DNA of 50,084 nucleotides from Listeria booriae (lineage in GTDB: Bacteria; Bacillota; Bacilli; Lactobacillales; Listeriaceae). A program made the position numbers and the translations under genes. The notes below the pieces were generated by a model that was given only the letters and a program-made list of their open reading frames with translations, did not search any database and was not told where the DNA came from. Below are positions 1-6,947 of this stretch, one piece after another. The stretch covers positions 1 to 50,084 of the forward strand of contig NZ_JNFA01000006.1 of NCBI RefSeq assembly GCF_000766865.1, written 5' to 3'. Numbering within the stretch: the stretch's first letter is position 1; each line of letters opens with the position of its first letter.

Positions 1-77
1 CGAACACGGAAGTTAAGCTTTTCAGCGCCGATGGTAGTAGGGGGCTTCCCCCTGTGAGAGTAGGTCGTCGCCGGGCA
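1..77 (+). rRNA. rrf: 5S ribosomal RNA, 3' part
   Basis: The first 77 bases match the conserved 3' two-thirds of a Firmicutes 5S rRNA: the CGAACACGGAAGTTAAG segment, the CGCCGATGGTAGT arm and the GTGAGAGTAGG segment. The 5' end lies outside the window. It is followed nine bases later by a tRNA cluster, the usual end of an rrn operon. The exact 3' end is estimated. Confidence 0.93.
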
Positions 78-85
78 AGGATTAT

Positions 86-161
86 TCCACAGTAGCTCAG
101 TTGGTAGAGCAATCGGCTGTTAACCGATCGGTCGCAAGTTCGAGTCTTGCCTGTGGAGCCA
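86..161 (+). tRNA. tRNA-Asn (GTT)
   Basis: Full cloverleaf; acceptor TCCACAG pairs with CTGTGGA. The anticodon loop is CTGTTAA, and CCA is encoded. Confidence 0.97.
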
Positions 162-165
162 TTAT

Positions 166-254
166 GGAGAGCTGTCCGAGTGGCCGAAGGAGCACGATTG
201 GAAATCGTGTAGGCGGTGAAAGCTGTCTCAAGGGTTCAAATCCCTTGCTCTCCG
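166..254 (+). tRNA. tRNA-Ser (GGA)
   Basis: Class II tRNA with a long variable arm. Acceptor GGAGAGC pairs with GCTCTCC, the anticodon is GGA, and CCA is not encoded. Confidence 0.96.
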
Positions 255-278
255 TTCTCTATGATGTGTTATTTTTAT

Positions 279-350
279 GGCCCGTTGGTCAAGCGGTTAA
301 GACACCGCCCTTTCACGGCGGTAACACGGGTTCGAATCCCGTACGGGTCA
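279..350 (+). tRNA. tRNA-Glu (TTC)
   Basis: Acceptor GGCCCGT pairs with ACGGGTC, the anticodon loop contains TTC, and CCA is not encoded. Confidence 0.96.
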
Positions 351-369
351 CTTTTTATTTGAAATATGT

Positions 370-445
370 GGGGGCTTAGCTCAGCTGGGAGAGCATCTGC
401 CTTACAAGCAGAGGGTCAGCGGTTCGATCCCGTTAGCCCCCACCA
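370..445 (+). tRNA. tRNA-Val (TAC)
   Basis: Acceptor GGGGGCT pairs with AGCCCCC, the anticodon is TAC, and CCA is encoded. Confidence 0.97.
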
Positions 446-457
446 TTATATTATTGT

Positions 458-531
<74 letters not shown>

Positions 532-554
532 TTGTGACTTTTTATTATTTTTGT

Positions 555-630
555 GGTTCCGTGGTGTAGGGGTTAACATGCCTGCCTGTCACGCAGGAGA
601 TCGCGGGTTCAAATCCCGTCGGGACCGCCA
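555..630 (+). tRNA. tRNA-Asp (GTC)
   Basis: Acceptor GGTTCCG pairs with CGGGACC with one T:G wobble. The anticodon is GTC, and CCA is encoded. Confidence 0.97.
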
Positions 631-637
631 TTTTTAA

Positions 638-710
638 GGCTTGGTAGCTCAGTTGGTAGAGCACTTGATTGAAGCTCAAGGTGTCGGCAGTTCGATTCTG
701 TCCCAAGCCA
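638..710 (+). tRNA. tRNA-Phe (GAA)
   Basis: Acceptor GGCTTGG pairs with CCAAGCC and the anticodon is GAA. The bases after the discriminator read CCT, so CCA is not encoded. Confidence 0.96.
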
Positions 711-724
711 CCTTAAGTTTATAT

Positions 725-808
725 GGAGGGGTAGCGAAGTGGCTAAACGCGGCGGACTGTAAATCCGCTCCTTCGGGTTCGGCAGTTCGAATCTGCCCCC
801 CTCCACCA
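725..808 (+). tRNA. tRNA-Tyr (GTA)
   Basis: Class II tRNA with a long variable arm. Acceptor GGAGGGG pairs with CCCCTCC, the anticodon is GTA, and CCA is encoded. Confidence 0.97.
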
Positions 809-818
809 TTTTTATTAT

Positions 819-892
819 AGGGGCATAGTTTAAAGGTAGAACTAAGGTCTCCAAAACCTTCAGTGTGGGTTCGATTCCTACTGCCCCTGCCA
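819..892 (+). tRNA. tRNA-Trp (CCA)
   Basis: Acceptor AGGGGCA pairs with TGCCCCT, the anticodon is CCA, and the 3' terminal CCA is encoded. Confidence 0.97.
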
Positions 893-916
893 AGAAAAAC
901 AGGGAAATTAAATAAT

Positions 917-993
917 GGCGGATGTGGCGAAGTGGTTAACGCACCTGATTGTGGTTCAGGCATTCGTGGGTTCGATTCCCATCATCCGCCCCA
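917..993 (+). tRNA. tRNA-His (GTG)
   Basis: Acceptor GCGGATG pairs with CATCCGC. The extra G at -1 faces C73, as histidine tRNAs require. The anticodon is GTG, and CCA is encoded. Confidence 0.97.
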
Positions 994-1005
994 TTTTTTA
1001 TACGG

Positions 1006-1077
1006 TGGGCTATCGCCAAGCGGTAAGGCAACGGATTTTGATTCCGTCATGCGTTGGTTCGAATCCAGCTAGCCCAG
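1006..1077 (+). tRNA. tRNA-Gln (TTG)
   Basis: Acceptor TGGGCTA pairs with TAGCCCA, the anticodon is TTG, and CCA is not encoded. Confidence 0.96.
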
Positions 1078-1084
1078 TTTTTTT

Positions 1085-1156
1085 GCGGAAGTAGTTCAGT
1101 GGTAGAACATCACCTTGCCAAGGTGGGGGTCGCGGGTTCGAACCCCGTCTTCCGCT
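1085..1156 (+). tRNA. tRNA-Gly (GCC)
   Basis: Acceptor GCGGAAG pairs with CTTCCGC, the anticodon is GCC, and CCA is not encoded. Confidence 0.96.
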
Positions 1157-1170
1157 TCTTTATTAAATGT

Positions 1171-1244
<74 letters not shown>

Positions 1245-1284
1245 TTGAAATTTATTAAAGAATGCATTATAATAATTATATTAT

Positions 1285-1368
1285 GCCGGCGTGGCGGAAT
1301 TGGCAGACGCGCTGGACTCAAAATCCAGTGATCTCACGATCGTGCCGGTTCGACCCCGGCCGCCGGTA
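1285..1368 (+). tRNA. tRNA-Leu (CAA)
   Basis: Class II tRNA. Acceptor GCCGGCG pairs with CGCCGGT (first pair G:T), the anticodon is CAA, and CCA is not encoded. It is the last gene of the cluster. Confidence 0.95.
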
Positions 1369-1376
1369 TCCAAGTA

Positions 1377-1411
1377 ATCTCAACACTTTTTGATTGTGTT
1401 GGGATTTTTTT
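1377..1411 (+). terminator. terminator of the rRNA-tRNA operon
   Basis: A 10-bp stem (ATCTCAACAC with GTGTTGGGAT, one wobble) is followed by seven T. It lies eight bases after tRNA-Leu and ends the rrn/tRNA transcript. Confidence 0.9.
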
Positions 1412-1437
1412 GTGCGCTTAGAAATGAAGAAAAGCTT

Positions 1438-1451
1438 CCAGAACGTTTTCA
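1438..1451 (+). promoter_or_regulatory. candidate cre (CcpA) site upstream of fruR
   Basis: CCAGAACGTTTTCA agrees with the catabolite-responsive element consensus TGWNANCGNTNWCA except at the first two bases. It lies about 30 bases before the fruR -35 box. CcpA control of a PTS fructose operon is plausible, but a single site with two mismatches is weak evidence. Confidence 0.3.
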
Positions 1452-1481
1452 TTTTTATGAGTTTCTGATTTCTGGATAGTC

Positions 1482-1509
1482 TTGTGTGCATATTTGTTTA
1501 TGTTATAAT
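1482..1509 (+). promoter_or_regulatory. fruR operon promoter
   Basis: TTGTGT and TATAAT with a 16-base spacer, about 70 bases before the fruR start codon. It is the only good sigma-A match between the tRNA terminator and fruR. Confidence 0.6.
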
Positions 1510-1520
1510 TTTTTTTGAAA

Positions 1521-1549
1521 GAAAATGATTGATTTTGGCTGAAAATGAT
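1521..1549 (+). promoter_or_regulatory. candidate FruR operator, two direct repeats
   Basis: GAAAATGAT occurs at 1521-1529 and again at 1541-1549, exactly 20 bases (two helical turns) apart, between the -10 box and the fruR ribosome binding site. DeoR-family repressors typically bind such direct repeats near their own promoters, so autorepression by FruR is inferred. Confidence 0.4.
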
Positions 1550-1580
1550 GTTATTATATCATTGTATAGGAGGGAACAAT

Positions 1581-2333
1581 ATGTTGAATGCGGACAGACA
1601 TAACTTAATAATCGATCTTTTGAAACGCCGTGGTAGTGTTAAGTTGAAAGATTTAACGGAGCTAGCAGATTCTTCAGAGTCAACAATACGACGTGATTTA
1701 GCAGAGTTAGAAGAGAATGGTTTATTAAAACGTGTTCATGGTGGCGCAATATTAACGCAAGCGCGGACGATTGAAATGAGCATGGTAGAAAAATCAGTCA
1801 AAAACGTTCGAGAAAAGAAGGATATTGCGAAATTGGCGGCTTCTTTGGTTAAGGATGGAGATTGTATTTATTTGGATGCTGGGTCAACTACATTTGAGAT
1901 GATTGATTTCTTAATCGGACGAGATGTGACGGTGGTTACGAATGGTTTGATGCATGTAGAGGAATTAGTTAGCTTAGATCTGAACGCGTATATATTAGGT
2001 GGGAAAATGAAAGCGAAAACAAAAGCGGTGATTGGCGGAATTGCAATGGAGAATATTGCGAATTACCGATTTGATAAAGCCTTTATTGGTGCTAATGGAA
2101 TACATCTGAATGATGGTTATACGACACCAGATATGGAAGAGGCTTTATTGAAACGTAAAGCTGCAGAGCTGGCAGATGAGACGTTTGTTTTAGCGGATAA
2201 TTCAAAGATGCATCACAGCCATTTTGCTAAAATGTTTGATTTGGAAGAAGCCACATTGATTACGGATTATATAAATGTTGAGGAAAAAGAGATATGGATG
2301 AAAAAAATTGATATTATGGAGGCGGAAAAATGA
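1581..2333 (+). CDS. fruR: DeoR-family fructose operon repressor FruR
   Basis: DeoR/GlpR-type transcription regulator of 250 residues. An N-terminal winged helix (about 1-60) carries the family signature SSESTIRRDLAELEENGLL. It is followed by a sugar-phosphate sensor domain of the phosphosugar isomerase fold (about 75-235), with the YLDAGSTT and FIGANGIH motifs typical of the family. The effector is expected to be fructose 1-phosphate. The start at 1581 is preceded by AGGAGGG; an in-frame ATG 36 bases upstream lacks a site. The stop overlaps the fruK start (ATGA), so the two are translationally coupled. Its place ahead of fruK-fruA is what identifies it as FruR rather than another DeoR member. 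Confidence 0.93.
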   Translation: MLNADRHNLIIDLLKRRGSVKLKDLTELADSSESTIRRDLAELEENGLLKRVHGGAILTQARTIEMSMVEKSVKNVREKKDIAKLAASLVKDGDCIYLDAGSTTFEMIDFLIGRDVTVVTNGLMHVEELVSLDLNAYILGGKMKAKTKAVIGGIAMENIANYRFDKAFIGANGIHLNDGYTTPDMEEALLKRKAAELADETFVLADNSKMHHSHFAKMFDLEEATLITDYINVEEKEIWMKKIDIMEAEK

Positions 2334-3241
2334 TTTATACAATAACGTTAAATCCGTCCGTAGACTATATTGTAGAATTGGATAGTCTTGAGCTAGGTGC
2401 ACTGAATAGGATGGAAAACAGTGTGAAATTGCCAGGTGGAAAAGGTGTGAATGTTTCACGTATTTTGAACCAGTTGCAATCTGATAATTGTGCGCTGGGC
2501 TTTCTAGGTGGGTTCACAGGAGGATTCATTCAAGATTGGCTTGGAGATGAAGGCAGTAAGAGTGCATTTACACAGATTGCTGATGATACGCGAATCAATA
2601 TTAAATTGAAACACGGAGAAGAAACAGAGATTAATAGTATGGGCCCCAACATAACTCCCGTAGAGATTGCTCTTTTTTTTGAGAGTTTTGATGTAATGAA
2701 GGCAGGGGATATTGCGATTCTTTCTGGTAGTATTCCGCCGTCATTGGGAAGTGATTTCTACAATCGGATTATTGCAAAATGTGAATCTTTGGGCGTGGAG
2801 TTTATTATTGATACGACGGGAGCGAGTTTGCTTGATACGCTTGCTAGAAAGCCGTTTTTGATAAAACCGAATCATCATGAGCTTGCAGATTTGTTTGAGA
2901 CAAGCTTTTCTAGTGTGGAGGATATTATTCCTTACGGGAAGAAATGCCTGGAACTAGGAGCGAAACATGTGATTGTCTCAATGGCTGGTGATGGTGCGCT
3001 GTTATTCGTCGGGGACAAAGTTTATCAATCGAATACACCTAAAGGTTCTGTAAAAAATTCAGTTGGTGCGGGTGATTCAATGGTTGCTGGTTTCGTTGGG
3101 ACTTATGAAAAAAATAATGATGTGCTAGAAGCGTTTCGAGTGGCTGTGGCTACAGGTAGTGCGACGGCATTTTCAACGGATTTAGCGACATATGATGCTA
3201 TTCAGAAATTGATTCCAGAAGTGGAAATCACAGAATTATAA
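2330..3241 (+). CDS. fruK: 1-phosphofructokinase
   Basis: PfkB-family sugar kinase of 303 residues that phosphorylates fructose 1-phosphate to fructose 1,6-bisphosphate in the cytoplasm. It has the N-terminal TLNPSVDYIVEL motif and the GGKGVNVSRIL PfkB signature near residue 40. The C-terminal signature SVGAGDSMVAGF carries the catalytic Asp, near residue 245. Length is normal for the family. It overlaps fruR by four bases, and fruA follows directly, so substrate uptake as fructose 1-phosphate and its further phosphorylation are one operon. Tagatose-6-phosphate kinase is a close relative, but the fructose PTS neighbour decides the call. Confidence 0.95.
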   Translation: MIYTITLNPSVDYIVELDSLELGALNRMENSVKLPGGKGVNVSRILNQLQSDNCALGFLGGFTGGFIQDWLGDEGSKSAFTQIADDTRINIKLKHGEETEINSMGPNITPVEIALFFESFDVMKAGDIAILSGSIPPSLGSDFYNRIIAKCESLGVEFIIDTTGASLLDTLARKPFLIKPNHHELADLFETSFSSVEDIIPYGKKCLELGAKHVIVSMAGDGALLFVGDKVYQSNTPKGSVKNSVGAGDSMVAGFVGTYEKNNDVLEAFRVAVATGSATAFSTDLATYDAIQKLIPEVEITEL

Positions 3242-3256
3242 TTGGAGGGTTACATG

Positions 3257-5128
3257 ATGAAAATCACAGATATTTTAAGTCAAGAGACAATGATTCTCTC
3301 GCTTAAGGCAACGTCAAAAGAAGCAGCTATTGATGAAATGATTGCTAAACTTGCCGATGAAGGTAAGATCAATGATGTCTCGCTTTTTAAATCAGAAATT
3401 ATGAAACGTGAACAAGAAAGTTCGACGGGGATTGGTGATGGAATTGCGATGCCTCATGCGAAGACGAAAGCAGTAAATACACCAACTGTTGTTTTTGCGA
3501 AAAGTGAAGCGGGCTTAGATTATGATTCTTTAGATGGTCAACCGGCTCATTTATTCTTCATGATTGCAGCAACGGACGGCGCGAATCAGACGCATTTAGA
3601 GACGCTTGCGGCACTTTCTCGATTATTGATTCATCCTGACTTTGTTGCCAAATTGCGTAATGCCAAAACGACGCAAGAAGTGGTTGATTTATTTGATCAA
3701 GAGCAAGGAGCAGCGGAAGCTGAGCAAGGTGTTACTTCGCAGAATAACGAGGCGCCATTTGTTGTTGCGGTTACTGCTTGTCCAACTGGAATTGCGCACA
3801 CGTACATGGCTGAGGACGCGTTGAAAAACAAAGCAAAAGAAATGGGCGTGGATATTCGAGTAGAAACAAATGGCTCGGATGGTGCTAAAAATAAACTAAC
3901 GGCTGATGAGATTGAACGAGCTAGTGGTGTCATCGTTGCGGCGGATAAGAAAGTTGAAATGGCTCGTTTTGATGGTAAGCACGTTCTAGAAACACCTGTA
4001 AGTGATGGCATTAGAAAGCCAGAGGAGCTTATTAATAAGGCGATTGCGCAAGAGGCACCTGTTTATCATCATAGTGGTGAAAAAGATAGTGATGCATCGG
4101 ACGGTAAGCGTGTCTCTATTGGTAGTCGTATTTATAAAGATTTAATGAATGGTATTTCTCATATGTTGCCGTTTGTTGTCGGTGGTGGTATTTTACTTGC
4201 CTTTTCATTCCTTTTAGAGCAATACTTCCCACAAGCTAAAACGCTGACTGATATGCTTGGAGCCATTAGTGGCGGGCAAACTGGGGCATTTATGTTCCTT
4301 ATCCCTATTCTTTCTGGTTTCATTGCGATGAGTATTGCTGATCGTCCTGGTTTAATGCCTGGTATGGTCGGTGGTTTACTTGCTGCGACGTCCAACGCTG
4401 GGTTCTTGGGCGGCTTACTTGCTGGTTTCTTAGCAGGTTATGTGGTTCTTGGATTAAAAGTATTATTCTCAAAAATGCCAAAAACGTTAGAGGGCTTGAA
4501 GCCAATTCTAATTTATCCAGTGTTAGGTTTGCTTATTACTGGGGGATTGATGTACTTAATATTCGATCCGATATTTGCTAATATTAATACATTCTTAGTA
4601 GATCAATTACAATCGCTTGGAACGGCTAATGCTGTTATTCTGGGAACTGTACTTGGTGGTATGATGGCGATTGATATGGGTGGTCCATTCAATAAAGCTG
4701 CTTATACGTTTGCGATTGGTGTATTCACGACAACAGGGAACACAGATGGTGCGTTTATGGCTGCAGTTATGGCAGGTGGTATGGTGCCGCCTCTAGCAAT
4801 TGCGATGGCAACATCCATTTTTAAAAAGAAATTTACGCCGGATGAACGTCAAGCTGGGTTAACGAACTACGTATTAGGACTTTCCTTTATAACAGAAGGG
4901 GCGATTCCTTTCGCGGCGGCTGATCCATTACGTGTTATTACGTCGTGTGTACTAGGTTCAGCAATTGCTGGTGGACTAACACAATTCTGGCACATCAATG
5001 TTCCGGCGCCTCATGGTGGTATTTTCGTAGTCGGATTGGCGAACCATGCAATTCTATTCTTATTGGCTATTTTAATCGGAACGGTTATTTCAGGACTTTT
5101 ATACGGATTCTGGAAAAAAGAAATATAA
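3257..5128 (+). CDS. fruA: PTS fructose transporter EIIABC
   Basis: Fructose permease of the phosphotransferase system, three domains in one chain of 623 residues. EIIA comes first (about 1-150, phosphorylated His67 in GIAMPHAKT). EIIB follows (about 165-265, phosphocysteine Cys175 in VTACPTGIAHTYMAE). The membrane EIIC (about 285-620) has many hydrophobic segments and the conserved APHGG motif near the end. It imports fructose as fructose 1-phosphate, the FruK substrate. The open frame begins at a TTG (3242). I place the start at ATG 3257 because GGAGG at 3244-3248 is eight bases upstream and MKITDIL is the usual start; ATG 3254 is equally possible. Confidence 0.95.
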   Translation: MKITDILSQETMILSLKATSKEAAIDEMIAKLADEGKINDVSLFKSEIMKREQESSTGIGDGIAMPHAKTKAVNTPTVVFAKSEAGLDYDSLDGQPAHLFFMIAATDGANQTHLETLAALSRLLIHPDFVAKLRNAKTTQEVVDLFDQEQGAAEAEQGVTSQNNEAPFVVAVTACPTGIAHTYMAEDALKNKAKEMGVDIRVETNGSDGAKNKLTADEIERASGVIVAADKKVEMARFDGKHVLETPVSDGIRKPEELINKAIAQEAPVYHHSGEKDSDASDGKRVSIGSRIYKDLMNGISHMLPFVVGGGILLAFSFLLEQYFPQAKTLTDMLGAISGGQTGAFMFLIPILSGFIAMSIADRPGLMPGMVGGLLAATSNAGFLGGLLAGFLAGYVVLGLKVLFSKMPKTLEGLKPILIYPVLGLLITGGLMYLIFDPIFANINTFLVDQLQSLGTANAVILGTVLGGMMAIDMGGPFNKAAYTFAIGVFTTTGNTDGAFMAAVMAGGMVPPLAIAMATSIFKKKFTPDERQAGLTNYVLGLSFITEGAIPFAAADPLRVITSCVLGSAIAGGLTQFWHINVPAPHGGIFVVGLANHAILFLLAILIGTVISGLLYGFWKKEI

Positions 5129-5137
5129 AGCAAGATG

Positions 5138-5163
5138 CTGCTCTAGTGATAGGGCAGTTTTTT
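5138..5163 (+). terminator. fru operon terminator
   Basis: An eight-bp stem (CTGCTCTA with TAGGGCAG, one wobble), a GTGA loop and six T follow the fruA stop. Confidence 0.9.
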
Positions 5164-5173
5164 GCGTTGCGGG

Positions 5174-5202
5174 TCGAAATAATTGCGATTCATTGCTATA
5201 AT
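5174..5202 (+). promoter_or_regulatory. promoter of the XRE regulator
   Basis: TCGAAA and TATAAT with 17 bases between. The TGC directly before the -10 makes it an extended -10 promoter. Confidence 0.65.
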
Positions 5203-5234
5203 GAAAGTAGCAGAAAAATGAGAGGGGTGCAGGT

Positions 5235-5585
5235 ATGAATTTTGGAGAGAAATTAGTATCATTACGAAAAAAGCATCGATTAACGCAAAAGCAGTTAGCT
5301 GAAAAGATTGGTGTAACACCTTCGACGGTTAGTAAGTATGAGAACGATAACCACAAACCACCTATATTTATCCTTGCAAAGTTGGCTGATGAGCTAGGTA
5401 CTACAACGGATTTCTTATTGGATGATGTTGCAGGACTTCGCGAGAAAAATTCAGTAAATGCCTTCCCCCTAATCGGAAATCCAGAGTTAGAGAAATGGTA
5501 TTTAGAATTGCCATACTCCTATTCGGAAGAAGAACTCTTGCTCTTAAAAAGAATTTCAGAGGCATTGGGGAATAAAAATGTGTAA
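5235..5585 (+). CDS. XRE-family transcriptional regulator
   Basis: Small DNA-binding protein of 116 residues. An HTH_3 domain covers about residues 5-62: LVSLRKKHRLTQKQLAEKIG forms the first helices, and GVTPSTVSKYENDNHKPP contains the recognition helix. The next segment, LGTTTDFLL, is typical of XRE regulators. The C-terminal third is acidic, has no recognised fold and may dimerise. The start has AGAGGGG upstream. The gene stands alone between two terminators with its own promoter, so it probably represses itself or a distant target. Its position beside comK is shared with no obvious function; I cannot name a target. Confidence 0.88.
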   Translation: MNFGEKLVSLRKKHRLTQKQLAEKIGVTPSTVSKYENDNHKPPIFILAKLADELGTTTDFLLDDVAGLREKNSVNAFPLIGNPELEKWYLELPYSYSEEELLLLKRISEALGNKNV

Positions 5586-5600
5586 ATAAAAGTTTAGAAG

Positions 5601-5640
5601 AGGACAGTCACTAACCGGAGAAATGGTGACTGTCCTTTGT
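5601..5640. terminator. bidirectional terminator between XRE gene and comK
   Basis: A perfect 11-bp stem (AGGACAGTCAC with GTGACTGTCCT) flanked by T-rich sequence on the plus side and A-rich sequence on the other. It serves both convergent genes. Confidence 0.88.
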
Positions 5641-5641
5641 T

Positions 5642-6277
5642 TTATTTATCTTTCTTATTTCGTGGGTCCTTCTCGATTTGACTGAAATCTAGTAAATCAT
5701 CGTCTGACTCCTCCACTTCACCAATGTTATATGGTGCTCTATTCTCAGCGGCCAGCGGAGTGGGTGGAAATAGAAGATTAGAATATGGGTATTCTGTCTC
5801 CATACTGCGCATTTTTTGTGAGAATTTCATATGTAGCATCGAAACTCTAGCCATCTGATTATTAAATGTAGAGAAAGAAACGGATATTTTTATTTTTTGT
5901 TTATTATTAAAACGGATGGTTGTGCAGTTATAATGCGAATCATAGTACTCCGAAATGTGCTGTGGGAAAATCCAAATACAGTCATCTCTTCCGGCTGATG
6001 TTGTTGGAAAAGCATACATAGTACTAGCTGGGTCTACCATGATTGGTGGCTTGTGAGTAACACCTGTTAGGTATCGTGTACCTTCTCGTCTACCGTCATA
6101 ACTTGAACCAAAATATTGGCAACTTGTTTTAATTAGAAATAATGGGGTAAAACTAGATATACGATGATCGTTTAATTCAAAAATCTCTGAGTGAACTCCC
6201 GTTTTGGTCTTTAAAGGTAAGATTATCATGGTATGAGGGTTGACCTCATACACTGGTGTTTTCATTTTCTTAGACAT
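5642..6277 (-). CDS. comK: competence transcription factor ComK
   Basis: Homolog of Bacillus subtilis ComK, the activator of the DNA-uptake genes, which binds AT-boxes in competence promoters. Of 211 residues, the central part carries the most conserved blocks: SCQYFGSSYDGRREGT near residue 60, and HKPPIMVDP near residue 85 followed by the FPT block. The C-terminal tail is acidic and longer than in B. subtilis (192 residues). The start at 6277 has AAGGGAG eight bases upstream; an in-frame ATG 29 codons earlier has none. The frame is intact, whereas in many L. monocytogenes strains comK is split by an A118-type prophage. Whether competence works here cannot be judged from this window. Confidence 0.93.
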   Translation of the reverse strand: MSKKMKTPVYEVNPHTMIILPLKTKTGVHSEIFELNDHRISSFTPLFLIKTSCQYFGSSYDGRREGTRYLTGVTHKPPIMVDPASTMYAFPTTSAGRDDCIWIFPQHISEYYDSHYNCTTIRFNNKQKIKISVSFSTFNNQMARVSMLHMKFSQKMRSMETEYPYSNLLFPPTPLAAENRAPYNIGEVEESDDDLLDFSQIEKDPRNKKDK

Positions 6278-6421
6278 TTCTACAACTCCCTTATATATGT
6301 GTATAAGTAACCGCATCTTAGCTAAAAGTGATGAATTCTCCGGTTTAATTTTATTGAAAGCCAAGGTACAAGTTACAAAAGTAAAGCCGCCTGTCAGTTA
6401 TTTGTAATATTTTCTACCTAG

Positions 6422-6474
6422 ATTATAGCATAGCTAGTTCTTGAAGTCACTATTTTTTCTAAAAATTCTATTTT
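6422..6474 (-). promoter_or_regulatory. comK promoter with upstream AT-box
   Basis: Read on the minus strand: GTGACT (6445-6450), 17 bases, TATAAT (6422-6427). Just upstream at 6462-6474 is AAAA-N5-TTTT, the half-site form of a ComK box. This predicts autoactivation as in B. subtilis, though only one AT-box is clear. The untranslated leader is about 140 bases. Confidence 0.5.
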
Positions 6475-6551
6475 TATTAGGTTTGTAACTTTTTAACCCC
6501 TTATTTCTTGTTTTTAAGTAGTTATAAAAAATTATGAAGGAGTGAGCAGTC

Positions 6552-6785
6552 ATGGAAATGCGAGATTTTTCAAGTTCATTAGTTAATCAAGTTGGAGTTC
6601 TTAAGGGAGAAAAAGAGTTAATGAATACTTTCATTGAATGCTACATGACAATGCTCCTTGACGAACATCGAATTCAGCAACTAAAAGATGAAATTGATGT
6701 TGCTTTAGATAATCAGGACAAAGAACAATTTTATCTTCTAACAGAGAAATTGAACGATATGCAGCTAGCGATGTTGCATCTATAA
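6552..6785 (+). CDS. IDEAL-domain small protein
   Basis: Protein of 77 residues whose C-terminal 45 residues match the IDEAL domain pattern: an acidic, helical run centred on LLDEHRIQQLKDEIDVALDN and ending in FYLLTEKLN. IDEAL-domain proteins are small Firmicutes proteins of unclear biochemical role, sometimes fused to or beside regulators. The start has GAAGGAGTGAG upstream. It is divergent from comK and followed by its own terminator. As I recall, a homolog sits at the same place between comK and addB in L. monocytogenes, so the association is conserved. No function can be assigned. Confidence 0.75.
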   Translation: MEMRDFSSSLVNQVGVLKGEKELMNTFIECYMTMLLDEHRIQQLKDEIDVALDNQDKEQFYLLTEKLNDMQLAMLHL

Positions 6786-6802
6786 AATAGCTTCGATTAG
6801 GA

Positions 6803-6832
6803 AACTAGGGTCTTTTGGGCTCTAGTTTTTTA
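6803..6832 (+). terminator. terminator after the IDEAL-domain gene
   Basis: A 10-bp stem (AACTAGGGTC with GGCTCTAGTT, two wobbles) followed by T6. Confidence 0.85.
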
Positions 6833-6947
6833 TTTGTGGTTTGTTTGGTGTGAACGTGATAGACTGAAAAAGAGATATAATAGTGGTCGATTTGAAAATT
6901 ATGTGTTATGATATTAAAAATAGAAACGTATGTTCGGTGGTGTAGAG

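Noticed and set aside
6876-6912. addB promoter boxes TATAAT and TATGAT
   Set aside because: Neither has a credible -35 at 16-18 bases; left unannotated although some promoter must lie in 6833-6947.
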